Source: Gammaproteobacteria bacterium (GTDB taxonomy: Bacteria; Pseudomonadota; Gammaproteobacteria; Chromatiales; Sedimenticolaceae). From it: a DNA stretch of 9,063 nucleotides. The notes under the pieces were generated by a model. The model did not search any database. It saw only the letters and a list, made by a program, of their open reading frames with translations, and was not told the DNA's origin. This document shows positions 1 to 6,422 of the stretch, piece by piece (the first letter of the stretch is position 1; the number at the start of each line of letters is the position of its first letter). The stretch is from NCBI GenBank assembly GCA_020445245.1, contig JAGRHB010000054.1:1-9063 (forward strand), written 5' to 3'. The position numbers were made by a program, and so were the translations under genes.

Positions 1-1
1 G

Positions 2-529
2 CTGATGCTGGCGGCCCTGTCAAAGGCTGCAGTGGTGCTGCAGGATCCGGCAATGCGTGATGCCGCAACCGGGATTCGCGATTTTCTGCGCGACCGTCTG
101 TGGAGCGGCAGTGAGTTGCGCCGTGCGATGAGCGGCGGCCGCGAAATCGGCAAGGCCTCGCTGGAGGACTATGCCTATGTGGCCTACGGTATGTCGCACT
201 ACGCGAAGCTGAGCGGTGACCCGGTCGACCGTACCTTCGTCGCCGCGTTGCTCAACTTGGCCTGGCAGCGCTACCACGGCCCCGGTGGGTGGCGCATGGA
301 CGATCGGCCGCTGATCCCCGGAATGGGTGAGCAGCGCGCGATGCCGGAGGGCGCCTTGCCGGCTCCCTCGGCGGTACTGATCCGGCTGGCCCTGGAGAGC
401 GATGACCCCAAGCTGGTGGACAGGGCGGTCGCTGCCGCCGAGTCGGGTCGCCAGCAGGCGCAGGAGGACCCGTTCTGGTTCTCGGGGCACGTCGATGCCC
501 TGCTTGGCGCTGCGGGCCTCACGCGCTGA
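2..529 (+). CDS. C-terminal part of a DUF255 / YyaL-type thioredoxin-domain protein (5' end outside window)
   Basis: The reading frame is open from the first bases of the window to a TGA at 527-529, so this is the last ~175 residues of a longer protein. The segment is all-helical in character. It carries the short conserved pieces I associate with the C-terminal (alpha/alpha)6-barrel-like half of the YyaL/SPATA20 family: 'MLAALSKAA' at the very start, 'LEDYAYVAYG' around residues 54-63, and 'PSAVLIRLAL' around 121-130. Full-length members are usually 600-700 aa, with an N-terminal thioredoxin-like DUF255 domain that lies outside this window. Their biochemical role is not settled. The ATG at 5 is an internal methionine, not the start. 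The gene ends just before a hairpin terminator shared with the convergent gene. Family assignment rests on the C-terminal part only, so it is good but not certain. Confidence 0.8.
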   Translation: MMLAALSKAAVVLQDPAMRDAATGIRDFLRDRLWSGSELRRAMSGGREIGKASLEDYAYVAYGMSHYAKLSGDPVDRTFVAALLNLAWQRYHGPGGWRMDDRPLIPGMGEQRAMPEGALPAPSAVLIRLALESDDPKLVDRAVAAAESGRQQAQEDPFWFSGHVDALLGAAGLTR

Positions 530-530
530 A

Positions 531-561
531 CAAAAGAAACCGGCGCTTTGACGCCGGTTTC
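531..561. terminator. Bidirectional intrinsic terminator between convergent genes
   Basis: There is a perfect 10-bp stem, GAAACCGGCG (536-545) with CGCCGGTTTC (552-561), closed by a 6-nt loop. Read on the minus strand the stem is followed by a T-rich run (TTTTG), giving a classic intrinsic terminator for the propeller gene ending at 587. Read on the plus strand the 3' arm itself ends in TTT but no further T-run follows, so termination of the upstream plus-strand gene is probable but weaker. It lies 7 bp after one stop codon and about 25 bp after the other. Confidence 0.85.
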
Positions 562-586
562 CGGGTGGCCTGGGTGGTCTTTCCTG

Positions 587-2308
587 TCAGTCCCTGTGAT
601 CCCGGCCGTGCCGTTCCCTGCGGTCACCATGGTGGCCGTGGCGGGTAACAACCCGGTACAGAGTGGTGGTGCCGCTGATCTCCGAGGCCAGTGCGAGCAT
701 AGGCACGCCGGGCTCGGGACTCTGGTGCGCAGGGATGAAGACCAGACCCTCGGGACCCAGGTCGCCTGCCGTGCCGTCGACGGTGCCGTCTTCTGCATCG
801 ACCGAGAAATCACGGTAGTTGATATAGAAGACGTGTTCCGGATGACGCGGGTTGCTGATGTCGTACACCATGATCCCACCGACACGCTCGAGGCCGATGA
901 ACGCGTAGCTGCGGCCGTCGATCTCGCCGATCGCGATCGCTTCGGGTTCCGGACCCTTGTTATCACTGCGGTTGTCGAGGCTGTCGTTGTCGTCGTTGGT
1001 CGAGTTGAAATGCCCGGGCGCCAGTTCGGCGGTGATGCGCTCGAACTGTGAGCCGCTGTCGTAGACCTGTCGGCCGCGCTCGTCCCAGATACTGAACGAA
1101 CGGCCGCCATATACATGCAGCCTGTCGAGCTTGCCGTCTTCGTCGATGCCATCGACCGTGGAGATGCTGACGCGGCCGAGGCGGTCTTTGTCGGTGCCGC
1201 CGTCGGTGTTGTCTAGCCGGGCGGCCAGCCTGTCGCTCAATTCGAGCCCGCTGCGGCCGAACGAGGTGACTTCGTCGATGTCTTTGAGACGGCTGACGTC
1301 GCCTCGCTCTTCCGCTTCGTCTCCACCGGCGTCGCCGCGGTCGTCCCCTTCGTTGGCGGTGACGTAATAGGTCGCGCGTCCGACCTTGTAGCTGGCGATC
1401 GCATCCGGCATGTACATGCCATAGACCGGCCAGGTTCGGATATCGATCGCATCGTCCTTGTCCGATACGTCGAGCGCGTTATACGGCAACGCGTGCCTCT
1501 TCAGGCCGAGCGGGAGGATCTCCGTCACCCTGGCGTGCCTGATGTCGACGATGGCCAGTGCGTTGGCCTCCTGCAGGGTCACGTGCGCGGTGCGGCCATC
1601 CGGACTCACGGCGATGTACTCCGGCTCCAGATCCTGGCTGACCGTGATGCGGGTGCCGACGTCCGGGAACAACCGCACGCCCATGCCGCGCAGCATCGCC
1701 TGTTTGCCGTCGAAGCTGTGGAAGTCGGCGGTACGCACCGCGCACTCCTGGTCGACGATGCTGATGGAGCCTTCGGGGTCCACGTTGCCATCGGGTTCGC
1801 CCTCGTTGGCGACCAGTGCGTATCTGCCGTCCGGCGTGAATGTGATCATGTCCGGCAGGGCGCCGACTTCGGCCTGGCAGATCGGTTGGCCGACGGTATC
1901 GAACATCATTACCCGACCGGGCAGCGTCTTGTCGGCGTTCTCCACGGCGGCCGCGACCACCCCATTCTTCACCGCCACGCTGTTGGCGCCACCCGATTCA
2001 GCCCAATAGGCGTGAAGGTCCACCTCGCTGAGCAAAGGCAGTTCTTCGACGTCGTCATCGGGGTCGACGACCGAGGCGTCTAGCACGTCGATATTGCCGG
2101 TGTTGCCGTTGGTCACGAACAGGCGCCTGGAGTGGGGGTCGTAGGCGACGATCTCGGACGCGCCCTGGTCGAAGACGCGGCTCTGGTAGCCGGCGGCGAC
2201 CTCCAGCCGCAGCTGTGGTGCGCCACCCTGACCGGCGGCGGCATAGACGGGGAGACTCAGGATGATCGCGATTGCGATGCGCGTGAATCGAAGATGGGGG
2301 GTTGGCAT
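587..2308 (-). CDS. Exported choice-of-anchor I family beta-propeller protein with His/Arg/Asp-rich C-terminus
   Basis: This 573-aa protein has a typical signal peptide (basic 'RFTR', hydrophobic 'IAIAIILSLPVYAAAG', cleavage expected near residue 25), so it should be periplasmic or secreted. The mature part matches what I know of the choice-of-anchor I family, which resembles alkaline phosphatase-associated propellers: 'DQGASEIVAYDP' 47-58, 'LFVTNGNTGNIDVLD' 63-77, 'PDGRYALVANEGEP' 159-172, 'YYVTANEGDDRGD' 314-326, 'GGRSFSIWD' 401-409, 'NRSDNKGPEPEA' 446-457, 'YAFIGLERVGGIMVYD' 468-483 and 'GDLGPEGLVFIPA' 515-527. Acidic loops around 318-337 and 437-450 could bind divalent metal (inference). 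C144 and C189 could form a disulfide. There is no C-terminal membrane anchor or sorting motif; the protein instead ends in a tail rich in H, R, D and G (residues 556-573). The start is fixed by AAGGAG (2315-2320) six bases upstream of ATG. Enzymatic activity is unknown. Confidence 0.88.
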   Translation of the reverse strand: MPTPHLRFTRIAIAIILSLPVYAAAGQGGAPQLRLEVAAGYQSRVFDQGASEIVAYDPHSRRLFVTNGNTGNIDVLDASVVDPDDDVEELPLLSEVDLHAYWAESGGANSVAVKNGVVAAAVENADKTLPGRVMMFDTVGQPICQAEVGALPDMITFTPDGRYALVANEGEPDGNVDPEGSISIVDQECAVRTADFHSFDGKQAMLRGMGVRLFPDVGTRITVSQDLEPEYIAVSPDGRTAHVTLQEANALAIVDIRHARVTEILPLGLKRHALPYNALDVSDKDDAIDIRTWPVYGMYMPDAIASYKVGRATYYVTANEGDDRGDAGGDEAEERGDVSRLKDIDEVTSFGRSGLELSDRLAARLDNTDGGTDKDRLGRVSISTVDGIDEDGKLDRLHVYGGRSFSIWDERGRQVYDSGSQFERITAELAPGHFNSTNDDNDSLDNRSDNKGPEPEAIAIGEIDGRSYAFIGLERVGGIMVYDISNPRHPEHVFYINYRDFSVDAEDGTVDGTAGDLGPEGLVFIPAHQSPEPGVPMLALASEISGTTTLYRVVTRHGHHGDRRERHGRDHRD

Positions 2309-2479
2309 GGCACACTCCTTATTCTCGTTGCCCGGCGTTCGAGTCCTGCAAAAGCGGGCCGACCGTGGTGAGGCGGTGGTGGCACCAGATGCAGATGGAG
2401 GTGCGACGATAAATGCCTGTGATTACATCAGCGTTTCAGCGGGCGAAACCGCGTTCCCGAACGGGGGCGATGAGAGGGC

Positions 2480-3058
2480 TCAGCCCAGCTTGGTGTAGAC
2501 CCAGACACTCGCTGGCGGCAGGTTCCACAACACGCGACCGACGCGTTCGCCGCTGACGCCGAGTGCCGCGGCAAGCGGGCCGGGGATCGGCGGCTTGGGC
2601 GAGTAGGTGAACTGTATGAGCCTGCCGTTGGGGCGCAGGGCCGAAATCGCCTGGGCGAGCACGCGGACACGTGTCAGCGTGCGCATGCTGAGCAGCGGCA
2701 GGCTCGAGACCACTGCGTCTGCGGGTCTGTTGTGGATGTGGCCAAGCAGGTCACGCAGGCGCGCGGCATCACCGGTAATGACCGGTGGGGACGAAAAACG
2801 TCGTGCCAGCTGCCGGGCGAGTTCGGGGTCTTTTTCGATCACGACCAGGGCCGAGGGCACAATGCCGCGAGCGAGCAGGGCGGTGGTGACGGCGCCTGTT
2901 CCCGCCCCCAGTTCGATGATCAGCTGGCTGTCGGCGTCCACCTGCGCGGCCATCGCATGGGCCAGTTCGTCGCTGCTGGCGACCACTGCCCCCATCTGCA
3001 AAGGGTTGCGCAGCCAGGCCGACAGAAACGGTGGCTTCAAACGTGGGCTTGCTGACAT
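2480..3058 (-). CDS. PmtA-like phospholipid N-methyltransferase (class I SAM-dependent)
   Basis: This 192-aa protein most resembles the bacterial Rhodobacter-type phospholipid N-methyltransferases (COG3963), which methylate phosphatidylethanolamine stepwise toward phosphatidylcholine at the cytoplasmic membrane. Visible features are the N-terminal segment 'FLSAWLRNPLQMGAVVASS' (11-29), typical of the family; SAM motif I 'IELGAGTGA' (48-56); an acidic residue at the end of strand 2 (E75); 'GDA' (96-98); the family-specific 'SSLPLLSM' (118-125); and 'LIQFTYSP' (147-154). Length is usual for the family. The start is supported by AAGGAG (3065-3070) six bases before ATG. Gaps of 171 bp to the gene downstream and 139 bp to the gene upstream suggest its own promoter. 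The family also shows resemblance to rRNA adenine dimethylases, but 'SSLPLLSM' instead of an NPPY motif argues against nucleic acid as substrate. The exact lipid product cannot be read from sequence. Confidence 0.85.
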   Translation of the reverse strand: MSASPRLKPPFLSAWLRNPLQMGAVVASSDELAHAMAAQVDADSQLIIELGAGTGAVTTALLARGIVPSALVVIEKDPELARQLARRFSSPPVITGDAARLRDLLGHIHNRPADAVVSSLPLLSMRTLTRVRVLAQAISALRPNGRLIQFTYSPKPPIPGPLAAALGVSGERVGRVLWNLPPASVWVYTKLG

Positions 3059-3083
3059 GAGAAACTCCTTGGCGAACTGCTTG

Positions 3084-3129
3084 CCGGGGTACGCAAGGTG
3101 CAGCGGTTTGCGTCGTCCCTTCCGGGGTA
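3084..3129. repeat. Inverted repeat flanked by direct repeats upstream of the phospholipid methyltransferase
   Basis: The octamer CCGGGGTA occurs at 3084-3091 and again at 3122-3129, in the same orientation and 38 bp apart. Between them lies a perfect 6-bp inverted repeat, ACGCAA (3091-3096) and TTGCGT (3108-3113). The cluster sits about 25-70 bp upstream of the methyltransferase start codon, where an operator would be expected. No known operator consensus is recognised, and short repeats arise by chance in GC-rich DNA. Confidence 0.3.
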
Positions 3130-3164
3130 GCCTGCATCGCCCATCTTACGCGAGACCTCCGGCG

Positions 3165-3188
3165 GCCAGATAGTGCCCACCGTCTGGC
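3165..3188 (-). other. Weak hairpin downstream of the 142-aa gene
   Basis: A perfect 6-bp stem (GCCAGA 3165-3170 with TCTGGC 3183-3188) has a 12-nt loop and lies ten bases past the stop codon of the 142-aa protein. No T-run follows on the minus strand, so it may slow or end transcription only weakly, or may simply be chance. Confidence 0.25.
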
Positions 3189-3197
3189 GCCGAAACG

Positions 3198-3626
3198 TCA
3201 AAGGTTGGCGTTGGTGGCGGCGCAGTCGTACCTGCTCCACAGCAACCGGGAGGTCTCCTCATCTGCCTGCCCCTGCGGCATGGCGTCCTTTTCACGCTGC
3301 AGCTCTGCGTCGTCCGAGAGCATGGCCCCGAGGAAGACGCCAACCAGGATCTCGTCACTCCCGACATAATCGCGGACCGCGACCAGATCAGGCAGGCCCA
3401 TGCGGATGCCGACGTCAATATAGGTACGAATGTTGGACACCAGGGCCGAGTAAAGCTGCCGCGTCGCACGTTTGCGCTGGCCTTCGCCGACATTTTCAGG
3501 AAGCAGGTCCAGGCAGACGATGTCCTGCCGGATGACCTTTTCGAGTCGCTGAAATTCGTCGATATCGTCGGCCGCGACAAATGGTGCCGCCGCGAACATT
3601 GCCAGGGTCAGGATCAGTTTCTTCAT
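3198..3626 (-). CDS. Small exported protein of unknown function, translationally coupled to YkgJ-like gene
   Basis: I do not recognise this 142-aa protein. It has a clear signal peptide ('MKKLILTLAMFAAAPFVAAD', cleavage likely near residues 19-20), so it should be periplasmic. The mature ~122 residues look mostly helical and acidic, with 'VIRQDIVCLDLLPENVGEGQRKRATRQLYSAL' forming a probable long helical region. There are exactly two cysteines in the mature part (C38 and C135), compatible with one disulfide. Its ATG overlaps the TGA of the upstream YkgJ-like gene as ATGA, so the two are almost certainly cotranscribed and translationally coupled. The signal peptide and G/C-rich third codon positions support it being real. 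The overlap with a cysteine-cluster protein hints at a metal-related role, but that is inference. Confidence 0.8.
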   Translation of the reverse strand: MKKLILTLAMFAAAPFVAADDIDEFQRLEKVIRQDIVCLDLLPENVGEGQRKRATRQLYSALVSNIRTYIDVGIRMGLPDLVAVRDYVGSDEILVGVFLGAMLSDDAELQREKDAMPQGQADEETSRLLWSRYDCAATNANL

Positions 3627-3937
3627 CGTTGCCCGTCTCCGGTTCCCACGCCGCGTTCAGCAAGGCACTCGTAACCACCAACCGCGAAATCACGGCAGAC
3701 CTTCGGACGCGTCTCGTAGATCCTGCACTTCATCGTTCCGCGGTCCAGTGCGATGCACCAACCGTCCTCCAGCCTGGCCATGCTCCTGCCACCCCATCTG
3801 TCGACTTCGACCAGGTGATCGGGTATGCCCCTCTCGCCGATCAGTATGACCTGCAGGCGACAACAGCAGGCCTCGCAGTTTGCGCAATTCACGTCCGGAC
3901 CGGGATTTGCCGGCGTCGTGATCGTCACAGGGGGCAT
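3623..3937 (-). CDS. YkgJ-family cysteine cluster (CxxCxxCC) protein
   Basis: This 104-aa protein belongs to the YkgJ / UPF0153 family, annotated in databases as a putative zinc- or iron-chelating domain. The signature is CxxCxxCC at C18, C21, C24 and C25, with an extra C26. It is followed by further conserved cysteines C61 ('GWCIALD'), C71 ('MKCRIYETRP'), C81 ('VCRDFAVGG') and C91 ('YECL'), which together could hold a metal or Fe-S cluster in the cytoplasm. There is no signal peptide. The start is uncertain. The ATG at 3937 has a purine-rich GGTGGA about 9 bases upstream and is preferred; a GTG at 3967 would add ten residues but has no visible ribosome site. The gene ends in an ATGA overlap with the exported 142-aa protein. 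Physiological function is unknown. Confidence 0.85.
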   Translation of the reverse strand: MPPVTITTPANPGPDVNCANCEACCCRLQVILIGERGIPDHLVEVDRWGGRSMARLEDGWCIALDRGTMKCRIYETRPKVCRDFAVGGYECLAERGVGTGDGQR

Positions 3938-4000
3938 GTCAGGTGTCCACCGCTGAAGGTCGTGCACACAAGGGGCTTTCGGGAGGGCGAAACGCGGAAT

Positions 4001-4150
4001 TCAGTCGATCTGCGCCGGATCGACCGGGGTCGTCTCACCGGTGGCCTGTTCGGCCTTGGCCTCGGACTTGCGCTGGCGCTTCTCGTCTTTCTTCTTCTTC
4101 TTCGCGAGATCTCTCTGGCGCTTTTCGAAGGCGTAATTGGGTTTGGCCAT
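4001..4150 (-). CDS. Small basic conserved protein (49 aa, Lys/Arg-rich)
   Basis: This short gene runs from an ATG at 4148-4150 to a TGA at 4001-4003 and encodes 49 residues. It begins 'MAKPNYAFEKRQRDLAKKKK' and continues with more K/R/E/Q residues to an acidic, proline-containing end ('TTPVDPAQID'). I know very similar small proteins, with the same 'MAKPNYxFEKRQRxLAKKKKKEEK' opening, from many gammaproteobacteria, where they are hypothetical. AGGA lies six bases upstream of the ATG. The charged region is likely one long helix; nucleic-acid or ribosome binding is a reasonable guess but no more. The gene leads the minus-strand run, 63 bp before the YkgJ-like start, and is divergent from yceH. 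Confidence 0.8.
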   Translation of the reverse strand: MAKPNYAFEKRQRDLAKKKKKDEKRQRKSEAKAEQATGETTPVDPAQID

Positions 4151-4348
4151 GGGCGATCCTGTTCAAACGACGTTCGGCAATGTGCCGGTAGCGCCCGTTG
4201 GACGGGCACTTTCCTGTAACCGAAGATTAACAGCTTTTTCTGTCGGCCCGCCGATGCGCGGCCACTGAAAAAGATGTTTCCGCACAGGGCACCGCACTAC
4301 CATGGCGCCTTCCATCGCCACCGGCACGTTGTGCCGACGAGTCAATCC
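4151..4348. promoter_or_regulatory. Divergent intergenic region between the 49-aa gene and yceH
   Basis: These 198 bases must contain promoters for both divergent genes. They include an AT-richer stretch at about 4210-4240 and a short perfect hairpin (GCCCGT 4193-4198, loop TGG, ACGGGC 4202-4207) that would fall in the leader of the 49-aa gene. I do not see a convincing -35/-10 pair on either strand. An open reading frame runs through the yceH side from 4274, but its predicted His-rich residues do not belong to the YceH family. Confidence 0.4.
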
Positions 4349-5038
4349 ATGCGTATCGAACTCAACCCACACGAAGCCAGGGTCATCGGCTGTCTGATCG
4401 AAAAACAGATCACCACCCCTGCACAATACCCTCTGTCACTGAGTGCACTCACCGTTGCCTGTAACCAGAAGAGCAGCCGTGACCCGGTCATGCGACTGAG
4501 CGATGCCGAGGTGCAGCAGGCGGTCGATGGCCTGATGAAAAGGCACCTGGTCAGCGATCGCGGCGGATTCGGCAGCCGCGTGACCAAGTACCAGCACCGG
4601 TTCGGTAACGTGGGCTTCGGCAGCCTGGAGTTCACGGCGCAGGAACTTGGGATCATCTGCGTGTTGCTGCTGCGCGGACCTCAGACCGCCGGCGAACTGC
4701 GCGCACGCAGCAACCGCTTGTGCGAGCTGGCAGACGCGCAGCAGGCCGAGGCGGTGATAGACGGTTTGATGGAGCGTGCCGATGGGCCGTTCGTGGCCCG
4801 TCTGGCACGCGATGCCGGGACGCGTGAGCCACGTTACATGCACCTGTTCGGCGACCGTGATGCGCAGACAATCACGGCGACGGACACTCCGGCCTCATCC
4901 GAACCCGAGGTGTCAGGGGATCGGCAGGCAGCGCGACGTCTGGAAGAGCTGGAAGATCTGGTGCTGATGATGCAGGGGCAGCTGGACGACGTCCTGGCCC
5001 GCCTGGAGCGACTGGAAGAAGAGTCCCGGCAACCGTGA
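4349..5038 (+). CDS. yceH: YceH family protein (DUF480 / UPF0502)
   Basis: This 229-aa protein is strongly similar to E. coli YceH (215 aa). The N-terminal 'HEARVIGCLIEKQITTPAQYPLS' (8-30), 'ACNQKSSRDPVMRLS' (37-51), 'SRVTKYQHRF' (76-85), 'LLLRGPQTAGELRARS' (106-121) and 'DGPFVARLARDAGTREPRYMHLF' (145-167) all match the family. The family fold is two tandem winged-helix domains; a DNA-binding role is suspected and E. coli work implicates it loosely in cell-surface or virulence phenotypes, but no mechanism is established. The C-terminal ~35 residues form a leucine-rich heptad stretch ('LEELEDLVLMMQGQLDDVLARLERLEEE'), a probable coiled coil for oligomerisation. The start at 4349 is chosen because homologues begin there. 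The frame stays open back to an ATG at 4274, but those 25 residues are His-rich and unlike the family. The ribosome site is weak (GACGAG). Confidence 0.92.
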   Translation: MRIELNPHEARVIGCLIEKQITTPAQYPLSLSALTVACNQKSSRDPVMRLSDAEVQQAVDGLMKRHLVSDRGGFGSRVTKYQHRFGNVGFGSLEFTAQELGIICVLLLRGPQTAGELRARSNRLCELADAQQAEAVIDGLMERADGPFVARLARDAGTREPRYMHLFGDRDAQTITATDTPASSEPEVSGDRQAARRLEELEDLVLMMQGQLDDVLARLERLEEESRQP

Positions 5039-5085
5039 TCCTGCCGGCTCAGGTGGCGTGCCCGATCACGGCATCACGCGGTGCG

Positions 5086-5274
5086 CTATCCGGCAAGTGT
5101 TGTATCGCGCGCCGACCGGGGGCCGGTATCGGGACGCACCCAGCCGTCCCAGCCGAGCCAGTCGGACTCCTGCCCGACGTCAGAAGGCGTGTTGCGGCGT
5201 GATACCCATCGATCCACCTTCTTGATGAATACCTTGCCGTCGTTGTACCAGTGTCTGTGCAACAGGTTTGACAT
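5086..5274 (-). CDS. Orphan Trp-rich small protein (62 aa)
   Basis: I do not recognise this gene. From the ATG at 5274 it encodes 62 residues with five tryptophans (W9, W23, W39, W42, W45), including the compact motif 'WLGWDGW' (39-45). It has a basic N-terminal half ('HRHWYNDGKVFIKKVDRWVSRR') and no signal peptide or membrane segment. The start is decided by GGAG (5281-5284) six bases upstream. An in-frame ATG at 5286 would add four residues but lacks a spaced ribosome site. Third codon positions are mostly G or C, as in neighbouring genes, which supports real coding. It converges on yceH with 47 bp between stop codons and stands alone downstream of the methyltransferase terminator. Confidence 0.55.
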   Translation of the reverse strand: MSNLLHRHWYNDGKVFIKKVDRWVSRRNTPSDVGQESDWLGWDGWVRPDTGPRSARDTTLAG

Positions 5275-5486
5275 GCGGCGCTCCATTCTCCGGACGTGAT
5301 TGATGACTTCGGGAGTGGATGAAGCAACATTCGAACCAGGTATCAGAAATTCAATGACTTAGAGCCCATCTGCTGGCTGGCGCTCGGGCCACTGTAAAGG
5401 CTTCCGTCAATTTCTGGGAAGATGCATCCCATCGTCCGCACCTGGTTGCTTGCTCAGCGGGTCTGCCGGCGCGAGTCGTTCGACGT

Positions 5487-5502
5487 GGCGTCCTGAGACG
5501 CC
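5487..5502. other. Short perfect hairpin
   Basis: GGCGTC (5487-5492) and GACGCC (5497-5502) form a 6-bp stem around a CTGA tetraloop, 18 bp from the larger GC hairpin beside it. On the minus strand it lies beyond that terminator. It may be an auxiliary terminator element or chance. The rest of 5287-5486 shows no gene or recognisable site. Confidence 0.3.
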
Positions 5503-5520
5503 GCCATCGACAGAAGGCCA

Positions 5521-5544
5521 GCCCCCGGCCGATTGGCCGGGGGC
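5521..5544 (-). terminator. Strong GC hairpin terminator after the methyltransferase
   Basis: GCCCCCGGCC (5521-5530), a GATT loop and GGCCGGGGGC (5535-5544) form a perfect 10-bp, all-G/C stem 24 bp past the stop codon of the methyltransferase. No T-run follows on the minus strand, so it is not a textbook intrinsic terminator, but its position and stability make a 3' end or transcript-stabilising role likely. Confidence 0.6.
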
Positions 5545-5568
5545 GAAATCGCGGAGAGGGCTTGGTTG

Positions 5569-6384
5569 CTAATTCGCCCGAAAGACACCTCTGACGAATT
5601 GGATCTGGCCCTCCTGAAGGCTGCGCGTCGCGTTCTCCGCCTTCTGTGCGAGATTGTCGACGTACACCGACAGGCTCAGTTGTGCCTGTGCGGTGACCTC
5701 AGGGGGGCCGCCAACGGGTGTGGCGCCCAGTTGTTCGTTGCTTGCATCTTCGAAGAAATCAACGATGAATCCGGTCTCATCGAGTACCGAGAGCATCTCT
5801 TCGGCGGAAATCAGAAAGTTTTCGGCGGGGTGTGTGGCCCACGGGAGTGGAAAATAGGACGAGGCCGCTTCCCCGGCGGTCATTTCCTGGAAGGCGAACC
5901 GGCCCCCGGGCCTGAGTACCCGGTGGATCTCCGCGTAGAGCCCCTGCTTGTCGGCGATGTTCATGCCGACATTCTGCATCCAGACGGCATCGAACGAATC
6001 GTCTGCAAACGGCAGCTCGAGCGCGCTGCACCGGTGTACCGCGATTCGGTCTTCGAGGCCGGTCAGACGATTCAGCAGCACAGCACCGGCGCAGTAGTCG
6101 GGTGACAGTTCGATGCAGTCAACACGGCAGCCGGGCGAGGCCGCAAGCATCCGGGCCGCGTCAGCCAGCCCGGCGCCAATATCAAGAACACGGTCTTCGG
6201 CCCGAATATGTGCCAGCTCCTGCAACACGCGGGAAGCGCGGAAGCCGCCCGTATGGAAATGGTCGAGCGCCCCCAGCACCTCTGGAGACAGGCGCTGTTC
6301 GGGATCCAATCCTGCCGCCCGCAAGGCCGCCAGGATCCGCGTCTCGACGTCGCGGACCGAGTAGTGTGCTTCAAGGCTTGTCAT
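5569..6384 (-). CDS. Class I SAM-dependent methyltransferase, small-molecule type
   Basis: This 271-aa cytosolic enzyme has a Rossmann-type SAM domain: motif I 'VLDIGAGLA' (66-74), acidic end of strand 2 in 'CIELSP' (90-95; E92 expected to bind the SAM ribose), 'LPFADDSFDAVWMQNV' (124-139) and 'LRPGGRFAFQE' (157-167). Together with 'MNIADKQGLYAEIHRVL' and 'PWATHP' this resembles the UbiE/phosphoethanolamine- or sarcosine-type small-molecule methyltransferases. The N-terminal ~60 residues ('HYSVRDVETRILAALRAAGLDPEQRLSPEVLGALDHFHTGG') form the helical cap typical of that group. Motif I is followed by 'ADAAR' where relatives often have 'GGPAR'. The substrate cannot be told. The ATG at 6384 is chosen over 6408 because GGAGGAG (6391-6397) lies six bases before it. 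The gene is monocistronic, with a GC hairpin after the stop. Confidence 0.87.
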   Translation of the reverse strand: MTSLEAHYSVRDVETRILAALRAAGLDPEQRLSPEVLGALDHFHTGGFRASRVLQELAHIRAEDRVLDIGAGLADAARMLAASPGCRVDCIELSPDYCAGAVLLNRLTGLEDRIAVHRCSALELPFADDSFDAVWMQNVGMNIADKQGLYAEIHRVLRPGGRFAFQEMTAGEAASSYFPLPWATHPAENFLISAEEMLSVLDETGFIVDFFEDASNEQLGATPVGGPPEVTAQAQLSLSVYVDNLAQKAENATRSLQEGQIQFVRGVFRAN

Positions 6385-6390
6385 GGATAA

Positions 6391-6397
6391 CTCCTCC
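6391..6397 (-). promoter_or_regulatory. Strong ribosome binding site deciding the methyltransferase start
   Basis: GGAGGAG on the minus strand, six bases before the ATG at 6384, is close to the ideal Shine-Dalgarno sequence. It lies inside what would be coding sequence if the longer ATG at 6408 were used, so it fixes the start at 6384. Confidence 0.8.
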
Positions 6398-6422
6398 GCA
6401 TGCACCATCGGCTCCGGCGCGC

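Noticed and set aside
548..1051. Plus-strand open frame (167 aa) antisense to the propeller gene
   Set aside because: It is the complement of a well-supported gene. The long open frame follows from high GC content, and there is no ribosome site or recognisable domain.
271..1152. Long minus-strand open frame (293 aa) crossing the terminator and the end of the propeller gene
   Set aside because: It overlaps the real propeller gene in another frame, runs through the hairpin terminator into the opposite gene, and its product is a low-complexity S/T/R/A-rich string without any family motif.
2433..2449. Hairpin GTTTC/GAAAC between the two minus-strand genes as a terminator
   Set aside because: The stem is only 5 bp and lacks a T-run on the minus strand; too weak to call.
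4083..4112. Run of AAG-type triplets suggesting a microsatellite
   Set aside because: It encodes the conserved Lys stretch of the 49-aa protein, with one synonymous AAA codon, so it is explained by the protein.
3581..4219. Plus-strand open frame (212 aa) antisense to the YkgJ-like and 49-aa genes
   Set aside because: Both genes beneath it have strong independent support (cysteine signature, conserved small-protein opening). The antisense product shows no coherent domain; its hydrophobic stretch is just the complement of the Lys-rich codons.
4274..4348. Possible 25-residue N-terminal extension of YceH
   Set aside because: YceH homologues begin at the residue encoded at 4349. The extension is His-rich, unlike the family, and lies where a promoter or leader is expected.
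5533..6105. Plus-strand open frame (190 aa) antisense to the methyltransferase
   Set aside because: It begins within the GC hairpin terminator and mirrors the methyltransferase codons; no motif and no ribosome site.
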